NCBI RefSeq assembly: GCF_004022425.1 | Contig: NZ_RBZY01000008.1 | Coordinates: 1-64,000 of the forward strand | Source: Microbacterium enclense | GTDB taxonomy: Bacteria; Actinomycetota; Actinomycetes; Actinomycetales; Microbacteriaceae | DNA: 64,000 bases | Direction: 5' to 3' | In this document: positions 7,242 to 15,195 of the stretch, one piece after another | Layout of the letters: every line of letters begins with the position of its first letter | Numbering within the stretch: position 1 is the first letter of the stretch | Translations under genes and position numbers: made by a program | Notes under the pieces: generated by a model | What the model was told of the DNA's origin: nothing | Seen by the model: only the letters and a program-made list of their open reading frames with translations | Databases searched by the model: none

Positions 7242-8321
7242 TCAGGCGATGCGCGTCCCGGGCGGGAGGCGTCGCGCCGGCGTCCGGGTCCGGGCGATGC
7301 CCCACGCGAGCAGGCCCCCGGCCAGCACCAGCTGCAGGAACAGCCCGACGAACCAGCTCGGCACCGTCCCGGCGATGCGATCCTCGGTCGAATCCGACGG
7401 CAGGGAGGCGTTGGTGCACGAGTCGTAGGACATGGTGGCCTCGGGCGGGATCTGGGCGATGCGCACGCCCGAGGCGATCTGCGAGAACAGATCCGACGGG
7501 TTGCCGTACGCGTCGTAGGTCGGCGGTGTCGCGTCGGCGAGGATGACGAAGGGGTTCGCCGCGAGCACGCCCCACACGCGATCGAACCGCGGCATCTCGC
7601 TCGTGTACGACGTCGTCGTGCACCCGATCTCCTCGAGGCTCGGGCACTCGGTCGCGTCGTTCGGCAGGTACGGGTCGCACCCGACGGGGATCGCGTTCCA
7701 GTCCACGTCGCGGGTCGTGACCGTCTGTTCGGTCCGCAGGGCCGTGCCGCCCAGGCCGAACGCGATCAGCGTCCCGATCGTCAGCGCCGCCACCAGCAGG
7801 TAGGTCGCCGCGACGGAGAAGACGGGACGGGCCACGATCGCGCTGACCCCGACCCCGATCGCCGCCACGACGCCGACCTCGAGCACCAGGATGCCGAGCG
7901 ACGAGGCGATGACCGCCGGGTTCAGCTCCCCCGCGAACGTCGCGATGACCAGGAACGGCAGCGCCACGACGAGGAAGGCGAGGCCGGAGATCCAGGCCGC
8001 GAAGAACTTGCCCAGCACGATCTCGGTCGTCGTCACCAGCGTCACCTGCACGGGCGCGAGGGTCGCGGCATCCCGGTCGCCGTTGACGGCACTTCCGCTC
8101 AGCGTCGGCGACACCAGCAGCACCAGCAGCAGAACGAACATGATGACGAGCGAGTAGAACCACCCGTTGCCACCGTCGCTCAGCGAGAACGATGAGAACG
8201 ACAGGGTGAGCAACGTGAGCAGGACGACGGCGAAGATGCCGAGCAGCACGTACCAGCCCACCGACCGGACCCGCTGGCGCAGGTCGATGCCGATGACGGT
8301 GCCGAGGCGACGCAGGTTCAT
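7242..8321 (-). CDS. ABC-2 type exporter permease
   Basis: 359 residues. The N-terminal RRLGTVIGIDLRQRVRS segment precedes five or so hydrophobic stretches (WYVLLGIFAVVLLTLL, LVIMFVLLLVLLV, LAFLVVALPFLVIATF, ILVLEVGVVAAIGVGV, YLLVAALTIGTLIAF), a long extracytoplasmic loop with several cysteines (VGCDPY, TECPSLEEIGCTT, YDSCTN), and a final membrane helix near the C-terminus. SPTLSGSAVNGDRDAATLAPV is typical of ABC-2 permeases. Its start overlaps the stop of the ATPase gene by four bases, so the two form one exporter. Substrate unknown. Confidence 0.85.
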   Translation of the reverse strand: MNLRRLGTVIGIDLRQRVRSVGWYVLLGIFAVVLLTLLTLSFSSFSLSDGGNGWFYSLVIMFVLLLVLLVSPTLSGSAVNGDRDAATLAPVQVTLVTTTEIVLGKFFAAWISGLAFLVVALPFLVIATFAGELNPAVIASSLGILVLEVGVVAAIGVGVSAIVARPVFSVAATYLLVAALTIGTLIAFGLGGTALRTEQTVTTRDVDWNAIPVGCDPYLPNDATECPSLEEIGCTTTSYTSEMPRFDRVWGVLAANPFVILADATPPTYDAYGNPSDLFSQIASGVRIAQIPPEATMSYDSCTNASLPSDSTEDRIAGTVPSWFVGLFLQLVLAGGLLAWGIARTRTPARRLPPGTRIA

Positions 8322-9283
8322 TCCGGGCTCCCCTCGGTCGCGCCGTTGCCTCTGAGGTCGAGGAAGGCGTGTTCGAGGTCACCGACCGCGGGCGCGTACT
8401 CAGCGACGGGAATCCCCGCGCCCACGAGGGCTCGGAGCCCCGCAACCGCCGCCGTCTCGTCCGCGAACGGGACGAGGAGGTCGCGGCGGTCGGCGCCGAC
8501 CTCTTCCGGCGCGCGCCCGAGAGCCGCGGCGACCGCGTCACGATCCGCCGCCGCACCCCGCGAAGCGTCGGCCGCGACCCGCACTCGCCACGCGCGCACG
8601 CGCGTCGTCGCCGCCGCGACGCGGTCACGGCCGACCGTTCGCCCGTCGAGCAGGAACACGGCGTCGTCGACGACCTCTTCGAGCTCGGACAGCACGTGGC
8701 TGGAGATCAGGATCGTGCGCCCCTCGTCCGCGAGGCGCCGGAGCAGCACGCGCAGATCGATCCGCGCCTGGGGGTCGAGTCCCGACGCGGGCTCGTCCAG
8801 CAGCAGCACCCGCGGCTCGTGGACGAGGGCTCGCGCGAGCGCCAGCCGCTGCTTCTGTCCGCGCGAGAGCACCCGCGCGGCGGAACCGGCCAGCGGCACG
8901 AGATCGACGAGCTCGAGCAACCGGTCCGCCCGTTCGCGGGCCTCGGCCCGGGAGAGGTCGTAGAGCTGCGCGGTGGCGATCAGCACCTCGCGCGCGGTCA
9001 GGGTCGGCCACGCGCCCAGCGAGTCCGGCATCCATCCGAGAAGGCGTCGCGCACCCGCCGGGTCGGCCACGGGGTCGACGCCGCCGATGCGCATCTCGCC
9101 GCCATCGGGTCGCAGCAGCGACGCCAGCATCAGCAGCAGCGTCGTCTTACCCGATCCGTTCGGCCCGACGAGTCCGGTCACCCGGCCCGGTTCCGCGGTG
9201 AACGTCACGTCGGCCACGGCCGTCACCGTGCCGAACGCCCGCCTCACCTGTACGGCTTCGATGCCCGCGCCCCCTGCGTCCAT
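8318..9283 (-). CDS. ABC transporter ATP-binding protein
   Basis: 321 residues. Walker A GPNGSGKTT at 40-48, signature LSRGQ at 139-143, Walker B LLLDEP at 160-165, and switch histidine in SSH at about 195. The C-terminal 100 residues resemble the extra domain of drug or gliding-type exporter ATPases. Partners with the ABC-2 permease encoded immediately downstream with an ATGA overlap. The ATG lies exactly six bases after TAGGGT on the minus strand with no Shine-Dalgarno, so expression is probably leaderless. Confidence 0.92.
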   Translation of the reverse strand: MDAGGAGIEAVQVRRAFGTVTAVADVTFTAEPGRVTGLVGPNGSGKTTLLLMLASLLRPDGGEMRIGGVDPVADPAGARRLLGWMPDSLGAWPTLTAREVLIATAQLYDLSRAEARERADRLLELVDLVPLAGSAARVLSRGQKQRLALARALVHEPRVLLLDEPASGLDPQARIDLRVLLRRLADEGRTILISSHVLSELEEVVDDAVFLLDGRTVGRDRVAAATTRVRAWRVRVAADASRGAAADRDAVAAALGRAPEEVGADRRDLLVPFADETAAVAGLRALVGAGIPVAEYAPAVGDLEHAFLDLRGNGATEGSPE

Positions 9284-9336
9284 GCCCCCACCCTACGGGG
9301 GCGGTCCGACGGGCCCCGGCGTTTCAGGGCGTTGCT

Positions 9337-10266
9337 TCAGGATGCCGCGAGTGCACGGCCGAGCGCATCGCCCGACGCCCACGCGGTGCGAACCGCGGCG
9401 GAATCCCCCCAGGCGTCGCCACAGAGCGACAGCCCCGGCGAACGGAAGAACGGCTCGCCGGTCGTGCGGGCGGGTCGCGCGAACGTCCACCGGTGCGCGT
9501 GGGCCGCCACCGGTTCGGCGTCGATCCCCAGGAGTCGCCGGGTCGCCGCCGCGACCGGGGCGATCACGGCATCCGGGTCGTCGATCCACCGCTGCGCCGC
9601 CTCTCCGGTCGTGTGGACGACGAGCACCGGCGCCCCGTCGCCGCGGCGATCGCCGTCGTCCGCGATGAACGCGACATCGGGGTGGCCGTTCACGAACGCG
9701 CCGTGCAGGTCGACGGGCCAGCGCCGCGCGTCCCACCGCAGCACGACCGCGATGACCGGCTCCCACTCCTGCGGAGCGACCGGGATGCCGGCCATCAGGC
9801 GTCGCGCCTGCGGTTCGGGCATCGCGAGGACGACCTCGCCGGCATCCTCGCCGTCGACCCGGTACGCCTCGACCCGCTCGACGTCCCGCCCCGACTCGAC
9901 ATCGATGCCGTCGGCCAGGTCGAGCACGAGCGCGCGCGATCCGGCGGGCGCCGCCCAGCGCACCGGCCCGGTCTTGCGCGTCTGACCGCCGTCGACGTCG
10001 ATCGCCGAGAACGTGTCGGTCCACGGCCGGGCGATCCCGCGCGCTTCCCAGTCACCCACGACCCGCGCGAACCGCGCGTCGTCGCCCACGACGAAGTACG
10101 ACGCCCCGAGATCGACCGCGCGCCCGTCGATCGTGCGGCTCGACAGTCGCCCGCCCGGCCGCCGGCCGCGGTCGATCACGCGCACCGAGCGCCCGGCATC
10201 CTGCACCGCCCGCGCGCACGCGAACCCCGAGATGCCGCCACCGACCACCGTCACGTCCACCGTCAT
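9337..10266 (-). CDS. renalase-like FAD/NAD(P)-dependent oxidoreductase
   Basis: 309 residues. The N-terminal dinucleotide-binding motif is VVGGGISGFACARAVQDAG, followed by VIDRGRRPGGRLSSRTIDGRAVDLGASYF, the second FAD contact conserved in amine-oxidase-like and renalase proteins. The C-terminus GLSLCGDAWGDSAAVRTAWASGDALG is the typical closing FAD motif (GD-x10-A-x2-SG). Likely a soluble flavoenzyme; substrate unknown. Start set at the ATG giving MTVDVTVVGGG; an upstream in-frame extension has low-complexity Arg/Ala sequence. It lies between the ABC ATPase and a glycerophosphodiesterase on the same strand with gaps of 53 and 127 bases. Confidence 0.82.
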   Translation of the reverse strand: MTVDVTVVGGGISGFACARAVQDAGRSVRVIDRGRRPGGRLSSRTIDGRAVDLGASYFVVGDDARFARVVGDWEARGIARPWTDTFSAIDVDGGQTRKTGPVRWAAPAGSRALVLDLADGIDVESGRDVERVEAYRVDGEDAGEVVLAMPEPQARRLMAGIPVAPQEWEPVIAVVLRWDARRWPVDLHGAFVNGHPDVAFIADDGDRRGDGAPVLVVHTTGEAAQRWIDDPDAVIAPVAAATRRLLGIDAEPVAAHAHRWTFARPARTTGEPFFRSPGLSLCGDAWGDSAAVRTAWASGDALGRALAAS

Positions 10267-10393
10267 GCCGCCATCCTCGCCTCGGCCGCCGACACGCGGC
10301 CGGGGCTTGCGCCGACGCCCGCGGCGGCACGAGGCCGATCGCCCGGCTCGCTGACGCCCACGGGGCGCGACACCGCTCGCCCGCGGCGTGCGC

Positions 10394-11383
10394 CTACGCC
10401 CGGAAGAACGCCACGCCCAGGTCGGCGTGGTCGACGAACACGCCGTCGAGCTCGGCGTCCCGCAGCACAGCCCATTCGCGCGCGTAGTCGCCGAACGCCT
10501 CCGGGCCGCCGGGGCCGCGGAAGCCCGGCAGCAGGAACCGATTCTCGGGGCGGCACGTCCAGGTGAAGAGGCGCAGCCCGCGCACCCGCGCTTCCGCGAC
10601 GAAAGGAGCCGGACCCCGCGCCTCACCGCGCCGGTCGGGCGCGAGGATCAGTCGCTTGTCGGGACTGATCCCGTCCACCGCCTCGGCGAGCGCGTCGAGA
10701 CCCGCCGGAGTGAGCATCGACGCGTACGGCGTCGCGTCCGCCCCGTCCCGCTCGCGCAGATCCCACGGCGCACCGCTCGTCTCGATCAGCTGGACGAGAG
10801 GAGCCTGGATGCCACGCTCCCGCAGCCGCTGCAGCACAAGAGGCTCGAACGACTCGACGACCAGCGCCGGGTCGTCCCACCATCCGGCATCCCGAAGCTC
10901 CCGCTCCACGAGTGCGGCCATGTCGAACCCCGCGCGCGCGAAGAAGGCCGCGTGCTTGATCTCCAGCACCACGCCGACGCCGCCGACCCGGGCGAGATCG
11001 AGCACATCGCTCAGGCTCAGCACGGGATCGATGTCGTCGTGTTCGGCGCTCGCAGGGCGCACCTCGGGGATCCGCTCGCGGCAACGGAGGGTCCGCAGTT
11101 CCGCCCAGGTGAAGTCCTCGGTGAACCACCCGTCGAGGTGCTCGCCGTCGACCACGGCGGTGCGGCGGCGGTCTGCGAACTCGGGCCGCGCCGACACGTC
11201 GGTGGTGGAGCCGACCTCGTTCTCGTGGCGGACGACGAGCACCCCGTCCGCGGACGGCACGACGTCGGGCTCGACGGCATCCACTCCCGCGGCGATCGCG
11301 CGCTCATACGACGATCGGGAGTGCTCGGGGAGGTAGCCGGGAGCACCGCGGTGGCCGATGATCAGGGGGCGCTTCTCGGGCAC
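10394..11383 (-). CDS. glycerophosphodiester phosphodiesterase (GDPD family)
   Basis: 329 residues. HRGAPGYLPEHS at 10-21 contains the catalytic HRG; EPDV and VVRHE provide the metal-binding Glu/Asp and the second catalytic His of the TIM-barrel GDPD fold. Later LEIKHAAFF matches the conserved E-x-K. The C-terminal LRLFTWTCRPENR and LDGVFVDHADL are typical. Hydrolyses glycerophosphodiesters to glycerol 3-phosphate and an alcohol. No signal peptide is visible, so it is probably cytoplasmic. GTG start six bases after TAGCCT on the minus strand, suggesting a leaderless transcript. Confidence 0.92.
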   Translation of the reverse strand: MPEKRPLIIGHRGAPGYLPEHSRSSYERAIAAGVDAVEPDVVPSADGVLVVRHENEVGSTTDVSARPEFADRRRTAVVDGEHLDGWFTEDFTWAELRTLRCRERIPEVRPASAEHDDIDPVLSLSDVLDLARVGGVGVVLEIKHAAFFARAGFDMAALVERELRDAGWWDDPALVVESFEPLVLQRLRERGIQAPLVQLIETSGAPWDLRERDGADATPYASMLTPAGLDALAEAVDGISPDKRLILAPDRRGEARGPAPFVAEARVRGLRLFTWTCRPENRFLLPGFRGPGGPEAFGDYAREWAVLRDAELDGVFVDHADLGVAFFRA

Positions 11384-11528
11384 CGGGCCAGGCTATCCGG
11401 AGCGGGTGGCGGGCTCCCTCCGCTCATAGCAGAATCCCAGTCGACACAAGGAATCTCGCGGCTTCCTCGGCTAGTGTTGTCGGACAGCACGGTGCTGTGA
11501 TCACCAGCAATTTGGAGTGTGAGTCCCT

Positions 11529-12410
11529 GTGGCCCTCAACAACCCGGCCTTCAACACCCCGGCGTTCCAGGACCCTCGTGCCGGCGCCCAGACCCGTTAC
11601 AGCCCTCCCCCGGCCGCACCCTCGTCGGCAGCCGCCGCCGCGGAGACCGCGAACATCGAGGGCATGTATGCCGCCCCGTCCGCGGGCGCGGTGCAGACCG
11701 ACCGCATGACGGTCGAAGACACCGTCTTCAAGACCCTCGGCCTTTTCGCCGTCCTCATCGTCACCGCCGTCGTCGGCTGGATCTGGACGATGAGCACGGT
11801 CACGGTCGCGAACCCGAGTCCCAACGTCCTGCCGATGATCATCGGTGGTCTCGGCGGCTTCGTGCTCGCGATGGTGGCGATCTTCAAGAAGAAGCCGTCG
11901 GTTCCGGTCTTCATCGCCTACGCCGCGTTCGAGGGTCTGTTCGTCGGAGGCATCTCCGCGTTCTTCGAGTTCCTCTACCCGGGCATCGTGATCCAGGCCA
12001 CGCTCGCGACCCTCTCGGTCGTCGGTGTGACTCTCGCGCTGTTCGCGAGCGGCAAGATCCGCGCCTCCGCTCGCGCCACGAAGATCTTCATGATCGCGAT
12101 GGTCGGCTACCTGGTGTTCAGCCTCGTGAACCTCGGCCTGATGCTCTTCAACGTCCCCCTCGCCGGTGGCGCCTTCGGTCTCCGCAGCGTCGAGATCTTC
12201 GGCATCCCGCTCGGTCTCATCATCGGCGTCTTCGTCGTCATCATGGCGGCATACTCGCTGGTGCTCGACTTCGACCAGATCCAGCGCGGCGTCCGCAACG
12301 GCGCCCCGCGTGTGTACGGCTGGGTCGGCGCCTTCGGCATCATGGTCACCGTCGTGTGGCTGTACGTCGAGATCCTGCGCATCCTCGCGATCCTGCGCGG
12401 CAACAACTGA
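11529..12410 (+). CDS. Bax inhibitor-1/YccA-family integral membrane protein
   Basis: 293 residues. The first 75 are Pro/Ala-rich and cytoplasmic (NNPAFNTPAFQDPRAG at the start). Seven membrane helices follow, beginning at LGLFAVLIVTAVVGWIWTM and ending VVWLYVEILRILAIL. DFDQIQRGVRNGAPRVYGWVGAFG, with its acidic pair, is a hallmark of the actinobacterial branch of the BI-1 superfamily, whose members act as pH-dependent ion leak channels in some bacteria. GTG start with GGAG 12 bases upstream. A TAGTGT box at about 11473 could be the promoter. Followed by a hairpin terminator. Confidence 0.88.
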   Translation: MALNNPAFNTPAFQDPRAGAQTRYSPPPAAPSSAAAAAETANIEGMYAAPSAGAVQTDRMTVEDTVFKTLGLFAVLIVTAVVGWIWTMSTVTVANPSPNVLPMIIGGLGGFVLAMVAIFKKKPSVPVFIAYAAFEGLFVGGISAFFEFLYPGIVIQATLATLSVVGVTLALFASGKIRASARATKIFMIAMVGYLVFSLVNLGLMLFNVPLAGGAFGLRSVEIFGIPLGLIIGVFVVIMAAYSLVLDFDQIQRGVRNGAPRVYGWVGAFGIMVTVVWLYVEILRILAILRGNN

Positions 12411-12430
12411 CGCACTGCACCGTTCACGGA

Positions 12431-12454
12431 GGGCCGTCCCATTCGGGGCGGCCC
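12431..12454 (+). terminator. terminator of the BI-1 family gene
   Basis: 10-bp stem GGGCCGTCCC/GGGGCGGCCC with one G-T pair, 4-base loop, followed by TTCGTCGTTGTC. It starts 20 bases after the stop codon. Confidence 0.75.
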
Positions 12455-12476
12455 TTCGTCGTTGTCGGGCGGCTCG

Positions 12477-12535
12477 TTCAGTGTCCAAGACACGCGGACC
12501 GGACGCCGCGGCATCCGCGTGTCCTGGACACTGAA
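12477..12535. repeat. large imperfect inverted repeat between BI-1 and LigD-like genes
   Basis: Two 22-base arms (12477-12498 and 12514-12535) pair with a single mismatch around a 15-base loop. Each arm itself contains a small palindrome GTGTC-N3-GACAC. It lies 23 bases after the BI-1 terminator and 116 bases before the LigD-like start. It has the look of an intergenic repetitive element or a two-site operator; no coding content. Confidence 0.65.
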
Positions 12536-12650
12536 GCCAAGCGCTCCCGCGCCTCCCTTTCGCGCACGGCGGCCGACCGAACTCGACGCTCGCCGCTTGC
12601 GCCCGCGCAAGGCACTCCCGACCCGGATGCCACGGGGCTACCCTCGCGGC

Positions 12651-13880
12651 ATGAGCCCCGCGAAGACGCCCCCGACGATCCTCGACGTCGACGGTCACGA
12701 GGTCCGGGTCACGAGCCCGGATCGGATCGTGTTCCCCGAGCCCGGCCTGACCAAGCTCGACCTCGTGCGCTACTACCTCGCCATCGCCGACGGGGCTCTG
12801 CGCGGCGCGGGCGGTCGACCGATGGTTCTGAAGCGCTTCGCCAAGGGTCTCGGGCAGGAGCCGTTCTTCCAGAAACGCATCCCCGAGAACCACCCCGACT
12901 TCATCGATACGGCGACGCTGCACTACGCCTCGGGGACGTCCGCCGAAGAGACCGTGATCCGCGACGCCGCCGGTCTCGCCTGGATCGTGAATCTCGGATG
13001 CCTCGACCTCAACCCTCACCCGGTGCGCGCCGAAGACCTCGATCATCCCGACGAACTGCGGATCGACCTCGACCCCATGCCGGGCGTCGACTGGGCGCAG
13101 ATCGTCGATGTCGCCTTCACCGCGCGCGACGTGCTGGAGGACCACGGACTGGTGGGGTGGCCGAAGACGTCGGGATCGCGCGGGCTCCACATCCTCGTGC
13201 GCATCCAGCCCGAGTGGGACTATCCGGACGTGCGCCGGGCGGCGGAGACCGTGGCCCGCGAGGTCGAGAACCGTGCGCCGGGCCTCGCGACGGCGCGGTG
13301 GTGGAAGGAGGAGCGCGGCGAAAGCGTGTTCGTCGACTTCAACCAGAACGCGAAGGACCGCACCGTGGCATCCGCGTACTCCATCCGCCCGCTCCCGGAC
13401 GCGCGCGTGTCGACCCCACTGACGTGGGACGAGGTGCGCGAGCGCCGACCCGAGGAGTTCACGGTGCTGACCGTGCCCGAGCGCTTCGCGGCGACCGGCG
13501 ACCCGCACGCGGGTATCGACGCCGCCGTCGGGTCGCTGGCCGGTCTGCTCGCGCTGGCCGACGAGATGGGGCCGGCCGAGAAGCCTCCCCGCGGCTCGGA
13601 CGGTTCGGGCCGCCGTGCGTCCACCATGCCGCTCATCGAGGTCGCGCGCACGAAGACCAAGCCCGAGGCGCTCGAGGCGCTCGAGCACTGGAAGAGACGG
13701 CATCCCGAGGCGACGGCGGAGCTGCACCCCGCGGACGTGATGCTCGACGGCATGCGCGGGTCGAGCTCGCTCTGGTATCGCGTGCGCGTGAACCTGCAGC
13801 ACGTCCCGGATGCCATCCGGCCCCCGCACGAGCCACTGATCGCCGACTACGACCCCTGGGCGGGCCGCTCCGGTTCCTGA
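12651..13880 (+). CDS. stand-alone LigD-type primase-polymerase (NHEJ polymerase domain)
   Basis: 409 residues, matching the polymerase domain of bacterial LigD with a longer C-terminus. Catalytic D139-L-D141 in ELRIDLDPMPG, SGSRGLHI at 174-181 for nucleotide binding, and D229 in VFVDFNQNAKDRT. The end, RVNLQHVPDAIRPPHEPLIADYDPW, is typical of this group. Such enzymes fill gaps and extend ends, preferring ribonucleotides, during non-homologous end joining with Ku and a ligase. Neither partner is in this window. The ATG lies six bases after TACCCT (12639-12644), so leaderless expression is likely. Its last 34 bases overlap the convergent TetR gene. Confidence 0.9.
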   Translation: MSPAKTPPTILDVDGHEVRVTSPDRIVFPEPGLTKLDLVRYYLAIADGALRGAGGRPMVLKRFAKGLGQEPFFQKRIPENHPDFIDTATLHYASGTSAEETVIRDAAGLAWIVNLGCLDLNPHPVRAEDLDHPDELRIDLDPMPGVDWAQIVDVAFTARDVLEDHGLVGWPKTSGSRGLHILVRIQPEWDYPDVRRAAETVAREVENRAPGLATARWWKEERGESVFVDFNQNAKDRTVASAYSIRPLPDARVSTPLTWDEVRERRPEEFTVLTVPERFAATGDPHAGIDAAVGSLAGLLALADEMGPAEKPPRGSDGSGRRASTMPLIEVARTKTKPEALEALEHWKRRHPEATAELHPADVMLDGMRGSSSLWYRVRVNLQHVPDAIRPPHEPLIADYDPWAGRSGS

Positions 13881-14404
13881 TCGGGAGCGAGCGAGGCGAC
13901 GAGGCGGCGCATCCCATAGAGGTAGGCCTCGTCCAGATCCCCGCCGAGCCGGAAGGCGCCGGCCAGTTCCATCGTCGCGAAGCCGGTCGCCCATGCGGTC
14001 AGCAGTCGAGCCGCATCGAGCGCGTGGGCGGGTCCGACCGCGGCCTCCGTCGCGCGCAGTATGGGTGCGCTCGTGGCGGCGAGCGCCTCGGGGTCGACGA
14101 TTGTCGTGAACAGCAGGCGGAAGGCCTCGGGACGTTCCCGCGCGAACCCCCGGAACGCCAGGAGGAGCGCGTCGAGACCGCCCTCCGCATCCTCCAACCG
14201 AGACGACAAGTCTCGCGCCGCGGCCTCCCCGACGAGTCCGAGCAACGCCTCCCGGTCGCGCACGCGCTTGTACAGCGAGGGAGCCTTCACCCCGACGGCG
14301 ACGGCCACCGCCTGCATGGTGACCGCGGCCGGTCCGCCCGTCTCGAGCAGGCGGATCGCGGCATCCACGATGGCGTCCAGCGAGGTTCTCTCCGGTGTCG
14401 GCAT
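13847..14404 (-). CDS. TetR-family repressor, divergent from a metallo-hydrolase
   Basis: 185 residues. TetR helix-turn-helix at about 8-55 (VTMQAVAVAVGVKAPSLYKRVRDREALLGLV), and a C-terminal domain with FRGFARERPEAFRLLFTTI, resembling the TetR_C_33/WHG group. Divergent from the metallo-beta-lactamase-fold gene at 14471, with a 12-base-arm palindrome between them that is a strong operator candidate. Presumably represses that gene and itself; ligand unknown. Its 3' end overlaps the LigD-like gene by 34 bases on the opposite strand. Confidence 0.9.
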   Translation of the reverse strand: MPTPERTSLDAIVDAAIRLLETGGPAAVTMQAVAVAVGVKAPSLYKRVRDREALLGLVGEAAARDLSSRLEDAEGGLDALLLAFRGFARERPEAFRLLFTTIVDPEALAATSAPILRATEAAVGPAHALDAARLLTAWATGFATMELAGAFRLGGDLDEAYLYGMRRLVASLAPDQEPERPAQGS

Positions 14405-14431
14405 CCACTCTCCCTTGGCTACGGTTATAAG

Positions 14432-14462
14432 CTATCATGGCTACGACACATAGCCATGATAG
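14432..14462. promoter_or_regulatory. operator for the TetR regulator at 13847-14404
   Basis: Perfect inverted repeat CTATCATGGCTA-N7-TAGCCATGATAG. A further related half-site, TGGCTA, lies about 15 bases upstream (about 14416-14421). It sits between the two divergent start codons and ends nine bases before the hydrolase ATG. The AT-rich TTATAA and TATCAT stretches here are the only plausible -10 boxes. Confidence 0.8.
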
Positions 14463-14470
14463 GACCCGCC

Positions 14471-15184
14471 ATGAGACTCAGCCCCTCCCTCCACCGCATC
14501 GGCAACGACATCGTGGCCGCCTACCTCATCGTCCAGCCCGAGGGCCTCACCCTCGTCGACGCCGGCCTCCCCGGCATGTACTCCGACCTCCGTCGAGAGC
14601 TGGATGCCATCGGCCGAGGCATCGACGACATTCGCGGCGTCGTGCTCACCCACGGCGACAGCGACCACGTCGGTTTCGCCGAGCGTCTGCGCCGCGATCG
14701 CGGCATCCCGGTCCTGGTCCACTCCGCGGACGCAGCCCGGGCGCGCGGCGGCGACAAGCCGCGGACGCCGATGGGACCGATGCGCCTCGGACCCCTCCTC
14801 AGCTTCGCCGCCTACGGCGTCCGCAAGGGCATGCGACCGCAGTGGCTGACCGACGTCGTCGAGATCACGGGCGGCGAGACGCTCGACCTCCCCGGCGCCC
14901 CCCGCGTGATCTCGATGCCGGGGCACTCCCCCGGCAGTGTCGCGTTCTTCTCGCCCGCGGTGCGCGCCGTCTTCGTCGGCGACGCCCTGACTACGCGGCA
15001 CGTGCTCACCGGCCGCACCGGCCCCGGTCCCGCGCCTTTCACCGACGAGCCCGAGCAGGCCCTCGCCTCGCTCGACCGGATCGCCGACCTTGATGCCGAG
15101 TGGATCCTGCCCGGCCACGGCCCGGCGTTCCACGGCGCACCGTCCGCCGCGGTCGCCGCCGTTCGGGCCGCCGCGCGCGCCTGA
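14471..15184 (+). CDS. metallo-beta-lactamase-fold hydrolase
   Basis: 237 residues. Metal site H61-G-D-S-D65-H66 (HxDxDH variant of HxHxDH), then MPGHSPGS, VGDAL and LPGHGPAFHG supply the remaining metal ligands. The first helix of the fold is preceded by NDIVAAYLIVQPEGLTLVDAG, as in YflN/lactonase-like members. The family includes lactonases, glyoxalase II and others; substrate unknown. Start at the ATG after AGGA with 6-base spacing; another ATG at 14456 lies inside the operator. Under control of the divergent TetR by inference. Confidence 0.88.
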   Translation: MRLSPSLHRIGNDIVAAYLIVQPEGLTLVDAGLPGMYSDLRRELDAIGRGIDDIRGVVLTHGDSDHVGFAERLRRDRGIPVLVHSADAARARGGDKPRTPMGPMRLGPLLSFAAYGVRKGMRPQWLTDVVEITGGETLDLPGAPRVISMPGHSPGSVAFFSPAVRAVFVGDALTTRHVLTGRTGPGPAPFTDEPEQALASLDRIADLDAEWILPGHGPAFHGAPSAAVAAVRAAARA

Positions 15185-15195
15185 CCCGCGGCGCC

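Noticed and set aside
11424-15184. Very long open frames of about 1000-1200 codons crossing several genes
   Set aside because: They are out-of-frame shadows in GC-rich DNA; the products are Arg/Ala/Pro-rich and lack domains, while the true genes in the same place have clear families.
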